Shown here piece by piece: positions 34,098 through 41,150 of a DNA stretch of 64,000 bases; the stretch's first letter is position 1, and each line of letters begins with the position of its first letter. The notes below the pieces were generated by a model. It was not told the origin of the DNA. It did not search any database and saw nothing but the letters and a program-made list of their open reading frames with translations. The translations under genes and the position numbers were made by a program. Source of the DNA: Micropruina glycogenica (GTDB taxonomy: Bacteria; Actinomycetota; Actinomycetes; Propionibacteriales; Propionibacteriaceae); contig NZ_LT985188.1 of the NCBI RefSeq assembly GCF_900289045.1, positions 2,914,001-2,978,000 on the forward strand, read 5' to 3'.

Positions 34098-35030
34098 TCA
34101 GTCGATGGCAGTCGCGAAGCCGACCAGCACAGCCTCACGCACGGCGTCGACAACGGTTTGCAGTGCGGGTGAGGCGGCCTGCGTGCGCCGGTGCACGGCC
34201 GAGATCGCCCGCGTCGATGCCGGCGCAACGGTGCGAATCGCCACTACCTCGGGCGGCAGCGCGGGCCGGCCGAGGCGCGGCACCAACGCGACCCCCAACC
34301 CCGCCCGCACCAACTCGATGTGGTTCTCGAACTCCATCGACTCGTGCACGATGCGCGGCGCGTTCGGCACCCCGTCGAACAGTCGGCGCAGCCACTGCCG
34401 GCAGATGGTGGAGTCGAAGGTGGCGATCCAGTCGCAGTCGGCCAGGTCGGCAGGCGCCAGAACCGCACGATCGGCGAGCGCGTGGTCGCGGGGCAGCACC
34501 ACGTCGGCCACATCGGTGAACAGCGGGGTGGCGATCAGATGGTCAGGCATGGCCAGCGCCACCCCGCCCCAGGCGTGCACGATGCCCAGGTCGCGCTGAC
34601 CGGACGCCACCAGGGCGACCGTCTCCCACGGCTCGCTCTCGCGCAGGGGCACGCGCAACGCCGGGTGCTCGCGCCGCAATCCGGCCAGCACCTCGACCAG
34701 CAACCCGCGCACCGCCGTCGAGAACGCCGCCACCCGCACCTCGCCCGTCACCTGCTCGGCCGCCACGCTGCGCGCCAGCTGCAGGTCGGCCTCAATGCGT
34801 TCCAGGTCGGCCAGCACCGGCGCCGAGGTGGTGACCAACTGCCGTCCGGCGTCGGTGAGCACCACGCCCCGTCCTGCCCGCTCCAGCAGCGTGACGCCGG
34901 TGCCGCGCTCCAGCCGTTTGATCTGCTGCGACACCGCGGACGGCGTGTAGCCGAGCGTCTCGGCGGCCACGGCGACGCTGCCGCCGGTGGCGACGGCGCG
35001 GAGGGCGAGCACGGCTTCCAGATCGAGCAT
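34098..35030 (-). CDS. LysR-family transcriptional regulator
   Basis: A 310-residue regulator. The N-terminal helix-turn-helix (AVATGGSVAVAAETLGYTPS, then AVSQQIKRLERGTGVTLLER) is followed by a LysR substrate-binding domain (GEVRVAAFSTAVRGLLVEVL, GIVHAWGG, FENHIELVRAGLGVALVPRL). It is divergent from an EamA exporter with only 72 bases between, the arrangement of a local LysR activator and its exporter target. The effector is unknown. Confidence 0.93.
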   Translation of the reverse strand: MLDLEAVLALRAVATGGSVAVAAETLGYTPSAVSQQIKRLERGTGVTLLERAGRGVVLTDAGRQLVTTSAPVLADLERIEADLQLARSVAAEQVTGEVRVAAFSTAVRGLLVEVLAGLRREHPALRVPLRESEPWETVALVASGQRDLGIVHAWGGVALAMPDHLIATPLFTDVADVVLPRDHALADRAVLAPADLADCDWIATFDSTICRQWLRRLFDGVPNAPRIVHESMEFENHIELVRAGLGVALVPRLGRPALPPEVVAIRTVAPASTRAISAVHRRTQAASPALQTVVDAVREAVLVGFATAID

Positions 35031-35042
35031 GTACCGATGCTA

Positions 35043-35089
35043 CCGAATCAACCGGAGAAATCGTCGCTGGTGTTTCCGAATATCTTCGG
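35043..35089. promoter_or_regulatory. LysR-type binding site candidates
   Basis: CCGAA-TATC-TTCGG at 35076-35089 is a perfect interrupted palindrome within the T-N11-A frame of LysR sites. A related half-site, CCGAA, recurs at about 35043. Both lie between lysR and the EamA gene. Confidence 0.5.
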
Positions 35090-35102
35090 GTTCGATGGTG
35101 CC

Positions 35103-36053
35103 ATGAGCAGACGAGACATGCTGTTGGCGGCCACCGTCGCGAGCCTGTGGGGCTTCAACTTCGTGGTCATCGACTGGGGCATGCACGGCGTGCCACCGCT
35201 GCTCTTCGTGGCGATTCGGTTCGCGGTTGTCTCGCTCGCGGCGTTGGTGGTGCCGCGTCCGCTCGTGTCGTGGCGGGTGGTGCTCGGCGTCGGTGCGTTC
35301 ATGAGTCTGGGTCAGTTCGCGCTGCTGTACACGGCGATCGGTCTGGGCCTGCAACCGGGGCTGGCGGCCCTGCTGCTGCAGGCTCAGGCGGTGCTCACCA
35401 TCATGGTGGCCGCCCTGGCCCTTCGCGAACGTCCCAATCGCGCGCAGGTGGCCGGAGTGGTCACCGGATCGGTCGGCCTCGGGGTGGTCGCCCTCGGTCG
35501 CGGCGGCAACGCCCCCGCGCTGGCCGTGCTGCTCTGCCTGCTGGCCGCCCTCTCGTGGGCGATCGGCAACGTGATCGCCCGCCGGGCCGGCGCGGCGTCC
35601 CCGAGCGGGTGGCGGGGTTCGCTGTCGCTGACGGTGTGGTCGTCGCTGATCGTGCCGCTTCCCGCCTTGGCCCTGTCGGCCCTGCTCGACGGCCCGGCCG
35701 CGATCACCCTAGCCATCGGGCAGTTCGGGTGGCGTCCGATTCTCTCGACCCTGTACACCGCGGTGCTGTGCACCCTGGTCGGCTACGCGATCTTCAACCG
35801 CTTGTTGGCCACCAATCGCTCGGCCGCCGTGGTGCCATGGGTGCTGCTGGCCCCGGTGGTGGCGATGATCTCGGCGTCGGTTCTGCTGGGCCAGCGGCCC
35901 AACGTGTGGGAGACGGTCGGCGGCCTCACCCTGGTGCTGGGCGTGCTGTTCGCCAACCTTCCCGTCGGGCGTGCCGAGCGGCCAAGGGTTGATCCACATG
36001 GGGCACCGCCACTGGTGCCCGATGTGGATGAGCGCCGCGGGGTTCGGGCTTGA
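35103..36053 (+). CDS. EamA/DMT-superfamily transporter
   Basis: A 316-residue membrane protein of ten predicted helices in two EamA repeats (MLLAATVASLWGFNFVVIDW, first repeat; LLCLLAALSWAIGNVIARRA, second repeat). Members export amino acids and other metabolites. ATG 35103 is chosen because it opens directly with helix 1. The last 24 or so residues (RPRVDPHGAPPLVPDVDERR) are encoded by a large hairpin and are atypical for the family, so the gene runs into its own terminator. It is divergent from the LysR regulator that probably controls it. Confidence 0.9.
   Translation: MSRRDMLLAATVASLWGFNFVVIDWGMHGVPPLLFVAIRFAVVSLAALVVPRPLVSWRVVLGVGAFMSLGQFALLYTAIGLGLQPGLAALLLQAQAVLTIMVAALALRERPNRAQVAGVVTGSVGLGVVALGRGGNAPALAVLLCLLAALSWAIGNVIARRAGAASPSGWRGSLSLTVWSSLIVPLPALALSALLDGPAAITLAIGQFGWRPILSTLYTAVLCTLVGYAIFNRLLATNRSAAVVPWVLLAPVVAMISASVLLGQRPNVWETVGGLTLVLGVLFANLPVGRAERPRVDPHGAPPLVPDVDERRGVRA
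35992..36029. terminator. Hairpin inside the end of the EamA gene
   Basis: ATCCACAT-G-GGGCACC (35992-36007) pairs with GGTGCCC-G-ATGTGGAT (36014-36029) with one G-G mismatch and loop GCCACT. It sits between convergent genes and could terminate both. Its left half recurs at 1322-1337 directly after the first tetR gene. Confidence 0.6.
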
Positions 36054-36054
36054 T

Positions 36055-36828
36055 CTAGGGCCAGGGGTTCGCGGTGCAGCCGAACAGGCCGGCACCCTGC
36101 TGCAGCATCACCGGAGCCTTCTTGCCCTTGCCGCCGCACTCGGCGTGCTTCTTGCCGATCAGGTGCCCGAACGCGTGGTTGATCAGAAACTCGCGGTAGC
36201 GGGTCAGGTCACCGAAGCCGGCGGCCGCCGTCGTCCATTGGGCTGCGTTGATCACCACCACGTCGCCCAGCACGCAGGTGTAGCCGGCCTCGCCGTCGCC
36301 GTCACACAGCGACGCGGCGGTCTTGGTGCTGGCCAGGTACACCTTCACCTCGGCCTTGGCCTGCGACACCAGAGCGAACCGGACGTCGCCGTCACCGGTC
36401 CAGCTGCGGGGGTCGTTGAGCACTCCCGCGATGTCGCCGGCCACCGAGTTGACCTTCAGTTTGGCCGAGCTCTCGACCGCCACCGCGTAGCGGTACAGCT
36501 TGCCCTGCGAGCCGGACGCCGCCGCGGTGGTCGTCGCCCAGTCGAAGTCGCCGGACGCCTTGATGCTCTTCGTGGGCGAGGCGGACGGGCTGGCCGACGC
36601 GCTCGACGACGGCGACTCGGTGCCCGTCGCGCTGGGCGTGGGTGACGGACTGGTGAACCGGGTGCCGCTCGGCGCAGGCACCGCGATGGTGGGCGCCCCG
36701 GCCTTCTCGACCGGCGCAGACACGGCCCGCACGCCGAACACCACCGCGACCAACGTCACCACGGCAGCAATGACCAATGCGGTGCGACCCCAGTTGAGCA
36801 CGCGTCGTTGCACCCCCGGATCGCTCAC
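36055..36828 (-). CDS. DUF3152 protein, membrane-anchored, with altered zinc-site motif
   Basis: A 257-residue protein with an N-terminal helix (TALVIAAVVTLVAVVFGVRA), a Ser/Pro/Thr-rich linker (about residues 60-90), and a DUF3152 domain resembling secreted metallopeptidases of actinobacteria. The zinc-like motif reads NHAFGHLIGKKHAECGGKGK: the pattern HxxxHxxGxxH is complete, but Ala replaces the Glu that acts as base in HExxH enzymes. It may therefore bind zinc without peptidase activity. It is convergent with the EamA gene and precedes nothing in operon. Confidence 0.82.
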   Translation of the reverse strand: MSDPGVQRRVLNWGRTALVIAAVVTLVAVVFGVRAVSAPVEKAGAPTIAVPAPSGTRFTSPSPTPSATGTESPSSSASASPSASPTKSIKASGDFDWATTTAAASGSQGKLYRYAVAVESSAKLKVNSVAGDIAGVLNDPRSWTGDGDVRFALVSQAKAEVKVYLASTKTAASLCDGDGEAGYTCVLGDVVVINAAQWTTAAAGFGDLTRYREFLINHAFGHLIGKKHAECGGKGKKAPVMLQQGAGLFGCTANPWP

Positions 36829-36858
36829 CCACTCACCCTATGCGACCGCACCGGCCGG

Positions 36859-38091
36859 TCAGGGTTGCGACCCCCGGCGCGGCCCCGATGCCCCCGATCC
36901 GCCCACCCGGCGCATGACGACGAGGCCCGCGAGGGTGGCCAGCGCCCCGCCAAGGGTCGCGGTCCAGGCCGCCTGCTGCGGCGAGAACGCCTCGATAAGC
37001 TGGCCTGCGACGGCCGACCCGGCGGCGACCCCCACCACGCCCACGGTCGACAGCACGGTGAGTACGGTCGAGAGCCGTTCGGGCGGGGCGATGCGTTCGG
37101 CCAGTGCGTAGGCGGTCACCAGCGTCGGGCCGACCATCACGCCCACGATCAGGCAGGCCAAGGCCATGGTCGCGGCGTCCCAGGCCACCACCAGCAGCGG
37201 CGCGGTGAGCGCCGAACCCAGCCCGAACACCACGATGCGATCACTCAGCGAGAAGCGGGCGGGCAGCCGGTTGCTGAGCAGACCCATGCTGGCGCTGCCG
37301 ACCGCCATGGTGCCGTAGACGAGTCCGGTCACGGCCTGTTCGCCGCGCAGGGTGAAGAAGGCCGCGATGGCGGTTTGCGACCCGCCGAACAGCAGACCCA
37401 CCGCACCTGTCACCACGCCGAGCAGCACCAGCAGCGTCCAGTCGATGCGGTCGGGTGAGTCGGGGTGCCGCGCTCGTCCGTGCCGGGCGGGCGGCAGAGC
37501 CGTTCGGTGCAGCGCGAAACCGACCTGGCCCACCCAGGCCAGGCCGATCGCCAGCAGCACCGGCGCGGCGGGGGCGAGCGCGGCCAGGGTGGTGGCCAGC
37601 ACCGGACCCACCACGAACGACACCTCGTCGACGGCACCCTCCCACGCCATCGCGGCGGCGGTGTACGGCCCCCGATCGTCACGGACGGCGGCCGCCTGCG
37701 ACCAGCGCGCCCGGGCCATGGCGCCCAGTTGGGGGTTGGCGAAGCCGGCCAGGGCTGCGCAGGTGAGCATGGCGGGCAGCGGCGCGTCCGGCCGGCAGGT
37801 GAGCAGAAAGCCGATCAGGGCGACGGTCTGCACGAGCGTCGTACCGACGCCGACCACGCGGTGCCCCAGGGTGTCCGACAGGTGGCCGATCAACACCGCC
37901 CCGGACGCTCCGCCCAGGCTGAGCGCTGCCGTGGCCAGTCCGGCCAGGGCGAACGAACCCAGTTGCGACTGGGCGTAGAGCAACAGCGCGAGCGGCAGAA
38001 TGCTGGTCGGCAGCCGCCCGACGATGGCGAGCGTGGTGAACGTGGGCCCCATGCTGCGCAGCAGCGTGCGGTAGCCCAGGTGCTGCGCCAT
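36859..38091 (-). CDS. MFS transporter
   Basis: A 410-residue major facilitator protein of about 12 helices, with the loop 2-3 motif LIGHLSDTLGHRVVGVGTTL and loop 8-9 equivalent LLSNRLPARFSLSDRIVV. ATG 38091 is chosen for GGAGGACGGCG just upstream; the frame remains open further 5' but without family-like sequence. The substrate is unknown: the sequence resembles drug or metabolite exporters. It is divergent from the transglutaminase-like gene. Confidence 0.88.
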   Translation of the reverse strand: MAQHLGYRTLLRSMGPTFTTLAIVGRLPTSILPLALLLYAQSQLGSFALAGLATAALSLGGASGAVLIGHLSDTLGHRVVGVGTTLVQTVALIGFLLTCRPDAPLPAMLTCAALAGFANPQLGAMARARWSQAAAVRDDRGPYTAAAMAWEGAVDEVSFVVGPVLATTLAALAPAAPVLLAIGLAWVGQVGFALHRTALPPARHGRARHPDSPDRIDWTLLVLLGVVTGAVGLLFGGSQTAIAAFFTLRGEQAVTGLVYGTMAVGSASMGLLSNRLPARFSLSDRIVVFGLGSALTAPLLVVAWDAATMALACLIVGVMVGPTLVTAYALAERIAPPERLSTVLTVLSTVGVVGVAAGSAVAGQLIEAFSPQQAAWTATLGGALATLAGLVVMRRVGGSGASGPRRGSQP

Positions 38092-38146
38092 CGCCGTCCT
38101 CCGATCGACCTTGTCGCCCACCTTGCCACGCGGCATTGTGGGCAGC

Positions 38147-39046
38147 ATGAGCGTCGACATCACCGATCCGCGCGCGTTCGCGCCGCACAGTCCGTATTCC
38201 GACCCCGGACGGCACCTCGCTCTGGTGCAGAACCTGGACGCCGAGGTGGGCGGACTGTGCGCCACCACCCGCAACCTGATCGGCCACTATCGTGCCGAAC
38301 TCACCGACCTGCCCGAGGCGCGACGCGGCGAGATCGACTCGCGGTGGGCCGAGGCGATCCTCGATCTCGACCAGTCGCGGCAGCCCGCCGACCTGACCGA
38401 GCCCCGTCCGTTACCCGACCGCATCGCGGGCTGCTGCCGCGACCACTCGCTGATGTTGATCAGCTTTCTGCGCACGAACGGGGTGCCGGCGCGCAGTGTG
38501 GTGGGCTTCGCCGGGTACTTCGCGCCGCCGTTCCACCACGATCACGTGGTGGTCGACTACTTCGACGGCACCCGGTGGGTGCGCACCGATCCCGAACTCG
38601 ACAACGGGTGGGGCTTCGACTTCGACGTCCGCGACATGCCGACGGGCGCGGGCTCGCCGTTCGAAACCGCGGCCGAGGTGTGGCAGTTGCTGCGCAGCGG
38701 CGACGCCGACCCCGACCAGTACGGCGTCGACCCGATGGTTCCCGCACCGCTGCGCGGCAGAGACTTCGTGGCGGGGTACGTGGTCTTTCAGGTCGCCCAC
38801 CGCTACGGCGACGAACTGCTGCTCTGGGACGACTGGTTCACCACCCCCGAGCCCGAGGTGCTCGACCGGCTGGCGGCACTGCTGGTGGCGGCCGACGGCG
38901 GCGACGCCGAGGCCGAACGCGCCCTGCACGACTGGTACACCTCAGACGAGACCCTGCACCCCAAGGGCTTCGTCATGCAGCACTCGCCGTACGGCACGCC
39001 GTCCGTTCGGGTGAACCTGACGACCCGCGAGGTCACGCCCGCCTGA
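38147..39046 (+). CDS. Transglutaminase-like (cysteine peptidase fold) domain protein
   Basis: A 299-residue cytoplasmic protein. The motif ADLTEPRPLPDRIAGCCRDH holds the candidate catalytic Cys (GCCRDHSLMLISFLRTNGVP), followed by GYFAPPFHHDHVVVDYFDG with the His and WVRTDPELDN with the Asp, the Cys-His-Asp order of bacterial transglutaminase-like domains. The function of the stand-alone family is unknown. ATG 38147 gives the normal start; it is preceded by a weak site. Family C repeats begin 5 bases after its stop. Confidence 0.82.
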   Translation: MSVDITDPRAFAPHSPYSDPGRHLALVQNLDAEVGGLCATTRNLIGHYRAELTDLPEARRGEIDSRWAEAILDLDQSRQPADLTEPRPLPDRIAGCCRDHSLMLISFLRTNGVPARSVVGFAGYFAPPFHHDHVVVDYFDGTRWVRTDPELDNGWGFDFDVRDMPTGAGSPFETAAEVWQLLRSGDADPDQYGVDPMVPAPLRGRDFVAGYVVFQVAHRYGDELLLWDDWFTTPEPEVLDRLAALLVAADGGDAEAERALHDWYTSDETLHPKGFVMQHSPYGTPSVRVNLTTREVTPA

Positions 39047-39050
39047 CCCG

Positions 39051-39281
39051 TCAGGGGACGGTTCCGCCGGTTCAGGGGACGGTTCCGCCGGTTCAGGGGA
39101 CGGTTCCGCCGGTGCAGGGGACGGTTCTCCAGCCAACAAGGGGACGGTTCTCCAACCGTCTGACCGGCGGCTCAATACTGCGCGCCACAAGGCATTTCGT
39201 CGTTCGACGCAGCAGTCTGAGAACCGTCCCCTTACCAACTGGAGAACCGTCCCATCACCAGCTGGAGAACCCGTCCCCAAG
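39051..39281. repeat. Family C repeat array (five direct, three inverted copies)
   Basis: GGGGACGGTTC occurs at 39054, 39075, 39096, 39117 and 39140; the first four are spaced by exactly 21 bases (unit GGTTCAGGGGACGGTTCCGC plus C). Inverted copies GAACCGTCCC start at 39221 and 39244, and a variant GAACCCGTCCCC at 39267. The array therefore has opposing arms around a 70-base centre. The motif also occurs at 5409 and 42545. Such motifs resemble REP-like scars, but no associated transposase is present here. Confidence 0.8.
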
Positions 39282-39295
39282 CTGCCCACGCATGC

Positions 39296-39327
39296 CAAGG
39301 GGCGGGGTCCGAAGACCCCGCCCCTTG
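39296..39327 (-). terminator. Terminator hairpin of the rpsF-ssb-rpsR-rplI operon
   Basis: CAAGGGGCGGGGTC (39296-39309) and GACCCCGCCCCTTG (39314-39327) form a perfect 14-bp stem with loop CGAA. It lies 7 bases past the rplI stop. No T-run follows on the minus strand, common in high-GC actinomycetes. Confidence 0.85.
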
Positions 39328-39334
39328 ATCCGTC

Positions 39335-39781
39335 TCAGGCGGAAACGACGTTGACGTCGATGTGCGCCACCACACCGCTGGTGAGCTTCAGACCCACGGT
39401 GTGCGTGCCGACGGCCTTGATCGGCTTGGCGATCTCGACCGCGCGCTTGTCGACGGCGGGCCCGCCGGCCTTCTTCACCGCGAGCACGATGTCGGCCGGG
39501 GTGACCGCACCGAAGAGCTTGCCGTTGTCGCCGGCGTTGGCCGGCAGCGACACCGTCAGCGCTTCGAGCTGCGTACGGATCTCTTTGGCGTGATCGATGC
39601 TACGAATCTCGCGAGCGTCACGCGCCCGCTTGATGCCTTCGATCTGCTTTTCGGCACCCCGAGTCCACTTGATGGCGAACCCGCGGGGCAGCAGGTAGTT
39701 ACGGCCGTAGCCGTCTTTGACCTCGACGATCTCGCCGGGAATGCCCAGGTGATCGACCGGGGCGGTCAGAATGAGCTTCAT
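39335..39781 (-). CDS. rplI: 50S ribosomal protein L9
   Basis: A 148-residue L9, which bridges domains of 23S rRNA near the L1 stalk. KLILTAPVDHLGIPGEIVEV then KDGYGRNYLLPRGFAIKWT is the N-terminal L9 signature. A long connecting helix (about 40-75) and a C-terminal domain (KLFGAVTPADIVLAVKKAGG) follow. Length is normal. It is the last gene of the operon, 14 bases after rpsR, with a strong hairpin behind it. Confidence 0.97.
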   Translation of the reverse strand: MKLILTAPVDHLGIPGEIVEVKDGYGRNYLLPRGFAIKWTRGAEKQIEGIKRARDAREIRSIDHAKEIRTQLEALTVSLPANAGDNGKLFGAVTPADIVLAVKKAGGPAVDKRAVEIAKPIKAVGTHTVGLKLTSGVVAHIDVNVVSA

Positions 39782-39795
39782 GCTGTCGTCCCTTC

Positions 39796-40032
39796 TCAGC
39801 GAGCGGTCGAGGCGTAGGGCAGCAGGGCCAGCTCACGCGCGTTCTTGACGGCGATCGCAACCTTGCGCTGCTCTTGCACGGACAGACCGGTGACCCGACG
39901 AGCGCGGATCTTGCCCCGCTCGCTGATGAACTTGCGCAGGGTCGCGGTGTCTTTGTAGTCGATGTGGCCGATGCGCACCGACTTGGCCGGCGCGATCTTC
40001 TTCTTGTTCACAGGCTTACGCTGCTGTGCCAT
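39796..40032 (-). CDS. rpsR: 30S ribosomal protein S18 (cysteine-free type)
   Basis: A 78-residue S18, which pairs with S6 on the 30S platform. [20 protein letters not shown] then [20 protein letters not shown] and [15 protein letters not shown] is the family core. The N-terminal CxxC-type zinc-binding cysteines of many actinobacterial S18 proteins are absent: the protein has no cysteine. This is the zinc-independent form. It lies between ssb and rplI. Confidence 0.97.
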   Translation of the reverse strand: MAQQRKPVNKKKIAPAKSVRIGHIDYKDTATLRKFISERGKIRARRVTGLSVQEQRKVAIAVKNARELALLPYASTAR

Positions 40033-40117
40033 TGTGGTGCTCCCTTTCAGTGAGCCCGGCCGAAGCCGGAATGACGTTGTTTGCTAATGCTGCGGACGAC
40101 GCGGCGTCCGCGGGTGA

Positions 40118-40648
40118 TCAGAACGGCGGCTCGTCGCTTTGGGCCTGAGCCCACGGATCGTTACCGGCCGAGCGGTTGTTGCCGCCACCACCGGACGACC
40201 ACGCGTCGTTGCCACCCGAGTTGTTGCCGCCGGAGTAGCCGCCACCGCCGCCGGAGTTGCCCCCGCCGGAGTAGTTGCCGCCACCCTGATTGCGGCTGAC
40301 CTTGGCCGAGGCGTACCGCAGGGACGGGCCGACCTCGTCGACCTCGACCTCGAACACGGTGCGCCGCTCACCCTCACGGGTCTCGTACGAGCGCGACTTC
40401 AGCCGGCCCTGCACGACCACCCGCATGCCCTTGGTGAGCGATTCGGCGACGTTCTCGGCCGCCTGCCGCCACACCGAGCAGTTGAGGAACATGGCGTCGC
40501 CGTCTTTCCACTCGCTCGTCTGACGATCGAACGTGCGCGGGGTCGACGCGACGGTGAAGTTGGCCACGGCCGCCCCGGACGGGGTGAAGCGCAGCTCGGG
40601 ATCCGCCGTCAGGTTGCCGACGAGCGTGATGATGGTTTCGCCTGCCAT
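40118..40648 (-). CDS. ssb: Single-stranded DNA-binding protein
   Basis: A 176-residue SSB, which coats single-stranded DNA in replication and repair. The OB fold occupies residues 1-110 ([60 protein letters not shown]). A Gly/Asn/Ser-rich linker follows, ending in DEPPF, the acidic tip that recruits partner proteins. Position between rpsF and rpsR is standard in actinomycetes. Confidence 0.97.
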   Translation of the reverse strand: MAGETIITLVGNLTADPELRFTPSGAAVANFTVASTPRTFDRQTSEWKDGDAMFLNCSVWRQAAENVAESLTKGMRVVVQGRLKSRSYETREGERRTVFEVEVDEVGPSLRYASAKVSRNQGGGNYSGGGNSGGGGGYSGGNNSGGNDAWSSGGGGNNRSAGNDPWAQAQSDEPPF

Positions 40649-40728
40649 GAGTTTGTCTTTCGATCGGTGACTATCACTCAGAGCCTGTCAGCCGGGGCCG
40701 ACAGTTTTCTCTATCGGGTGCCGGGCCG

Positions 40729-41019
40729 CTACCGGGTATCGGGCCGGATGACCTTGGTGCGCATGATCTGCTCGTTCAGGGTGAACTGGCGATCCAGTTC
40801 CTTCACGTCGGCAGGCTCAGCGGTGATGTTGATGACGGCGTAGATGCCTTCGGACTTCTTGCGAATGTCGTAGGCGAGCCGACGGCGACCCCAGATGTCC
40901 AGGTTGTCGACGGTTCCACCGGCCTTGGTCAGGCCCGCGAGCGGCTTCTCCAGCAGGCCATTCACCTGACGGTCGTCCACGTCGGGATCGATGATGACCA
41001 TGACTTCGTATTGACGCAT
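40729..41019 (-). CDS. rpsF: 30S ribosomal protein S6
   Basis: A 96-residue S6, which binds S18 on the 30S platform. [20 protein letters not shown] then [20 protein letters not shown] and [12 protein letters not shown] are family hallmarks. The ATG at 41019 has AGGAGGTGGAG upstream, so the longer frame is rejected. It is the first gene of the operon. A leader of about 90 bases contains a GGTGCC/GGCACC hairpin. Confidence 0.97.
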   Translation of the reverse strand: MRQYEVMVIIDPDVDDRQVNGLLEKPLAGLTKAGGTVDNLDIWGRRRLAYDIRKKSEGIYAVINITAEPADVKELDRQFTLNEQIMRTKVIRPDTR

Positions 41020-41111
41020 ACGCGAACTCCACCTCCTCTGGTCTCGAGCGGCCATGAGCATTTCCCATGGCAGGAGGGCGTGTGCACGGTGCCACGAGGC
41101 ACCAAGGGTCA

Positions 41112-41142
41112 AGCTTAGCCGCAGCCCGCCCGCCCGGGCCAA
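41112..41142 (-). promoter_or_regulatory. Predicted promoter of the rpsF operon
   Basis: On the minus strand TTGGCC (41142-41137) is followed after 19 bases by TAAGCT (41117-41112), a plausible housekeeping promoter about 90 bases before rpsF. The neighbouring insertion sequence ends only 9 bases upstream of the -35 box, so the core promoter was spared. Confidence 0.45.
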
Positions 41143-41150
41143 TCCGCGAG

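Noticed and set aside
34191-35102. Plus-strand extension of the EamA gene opposite lysR
   Set aside because: The lysR protein on the other strand is clearly real, and the EamA family begins at 35103. The extension is a shadow.
39051-39150. Regularly spaced repeats considered as a CRISPR array
   Set aside because: The 21-base period leaves no unique spacers, inverted copies follow, and no cas gene is near.
41040-41110. rpsF leader hairpin (GGTGCC/GGCACC) considered as an S6:S18-binding autoregulatory element
   Set aside because: A six-pair stem alone is too little. I could not identify the conserved bulged CCG motif with confidence.
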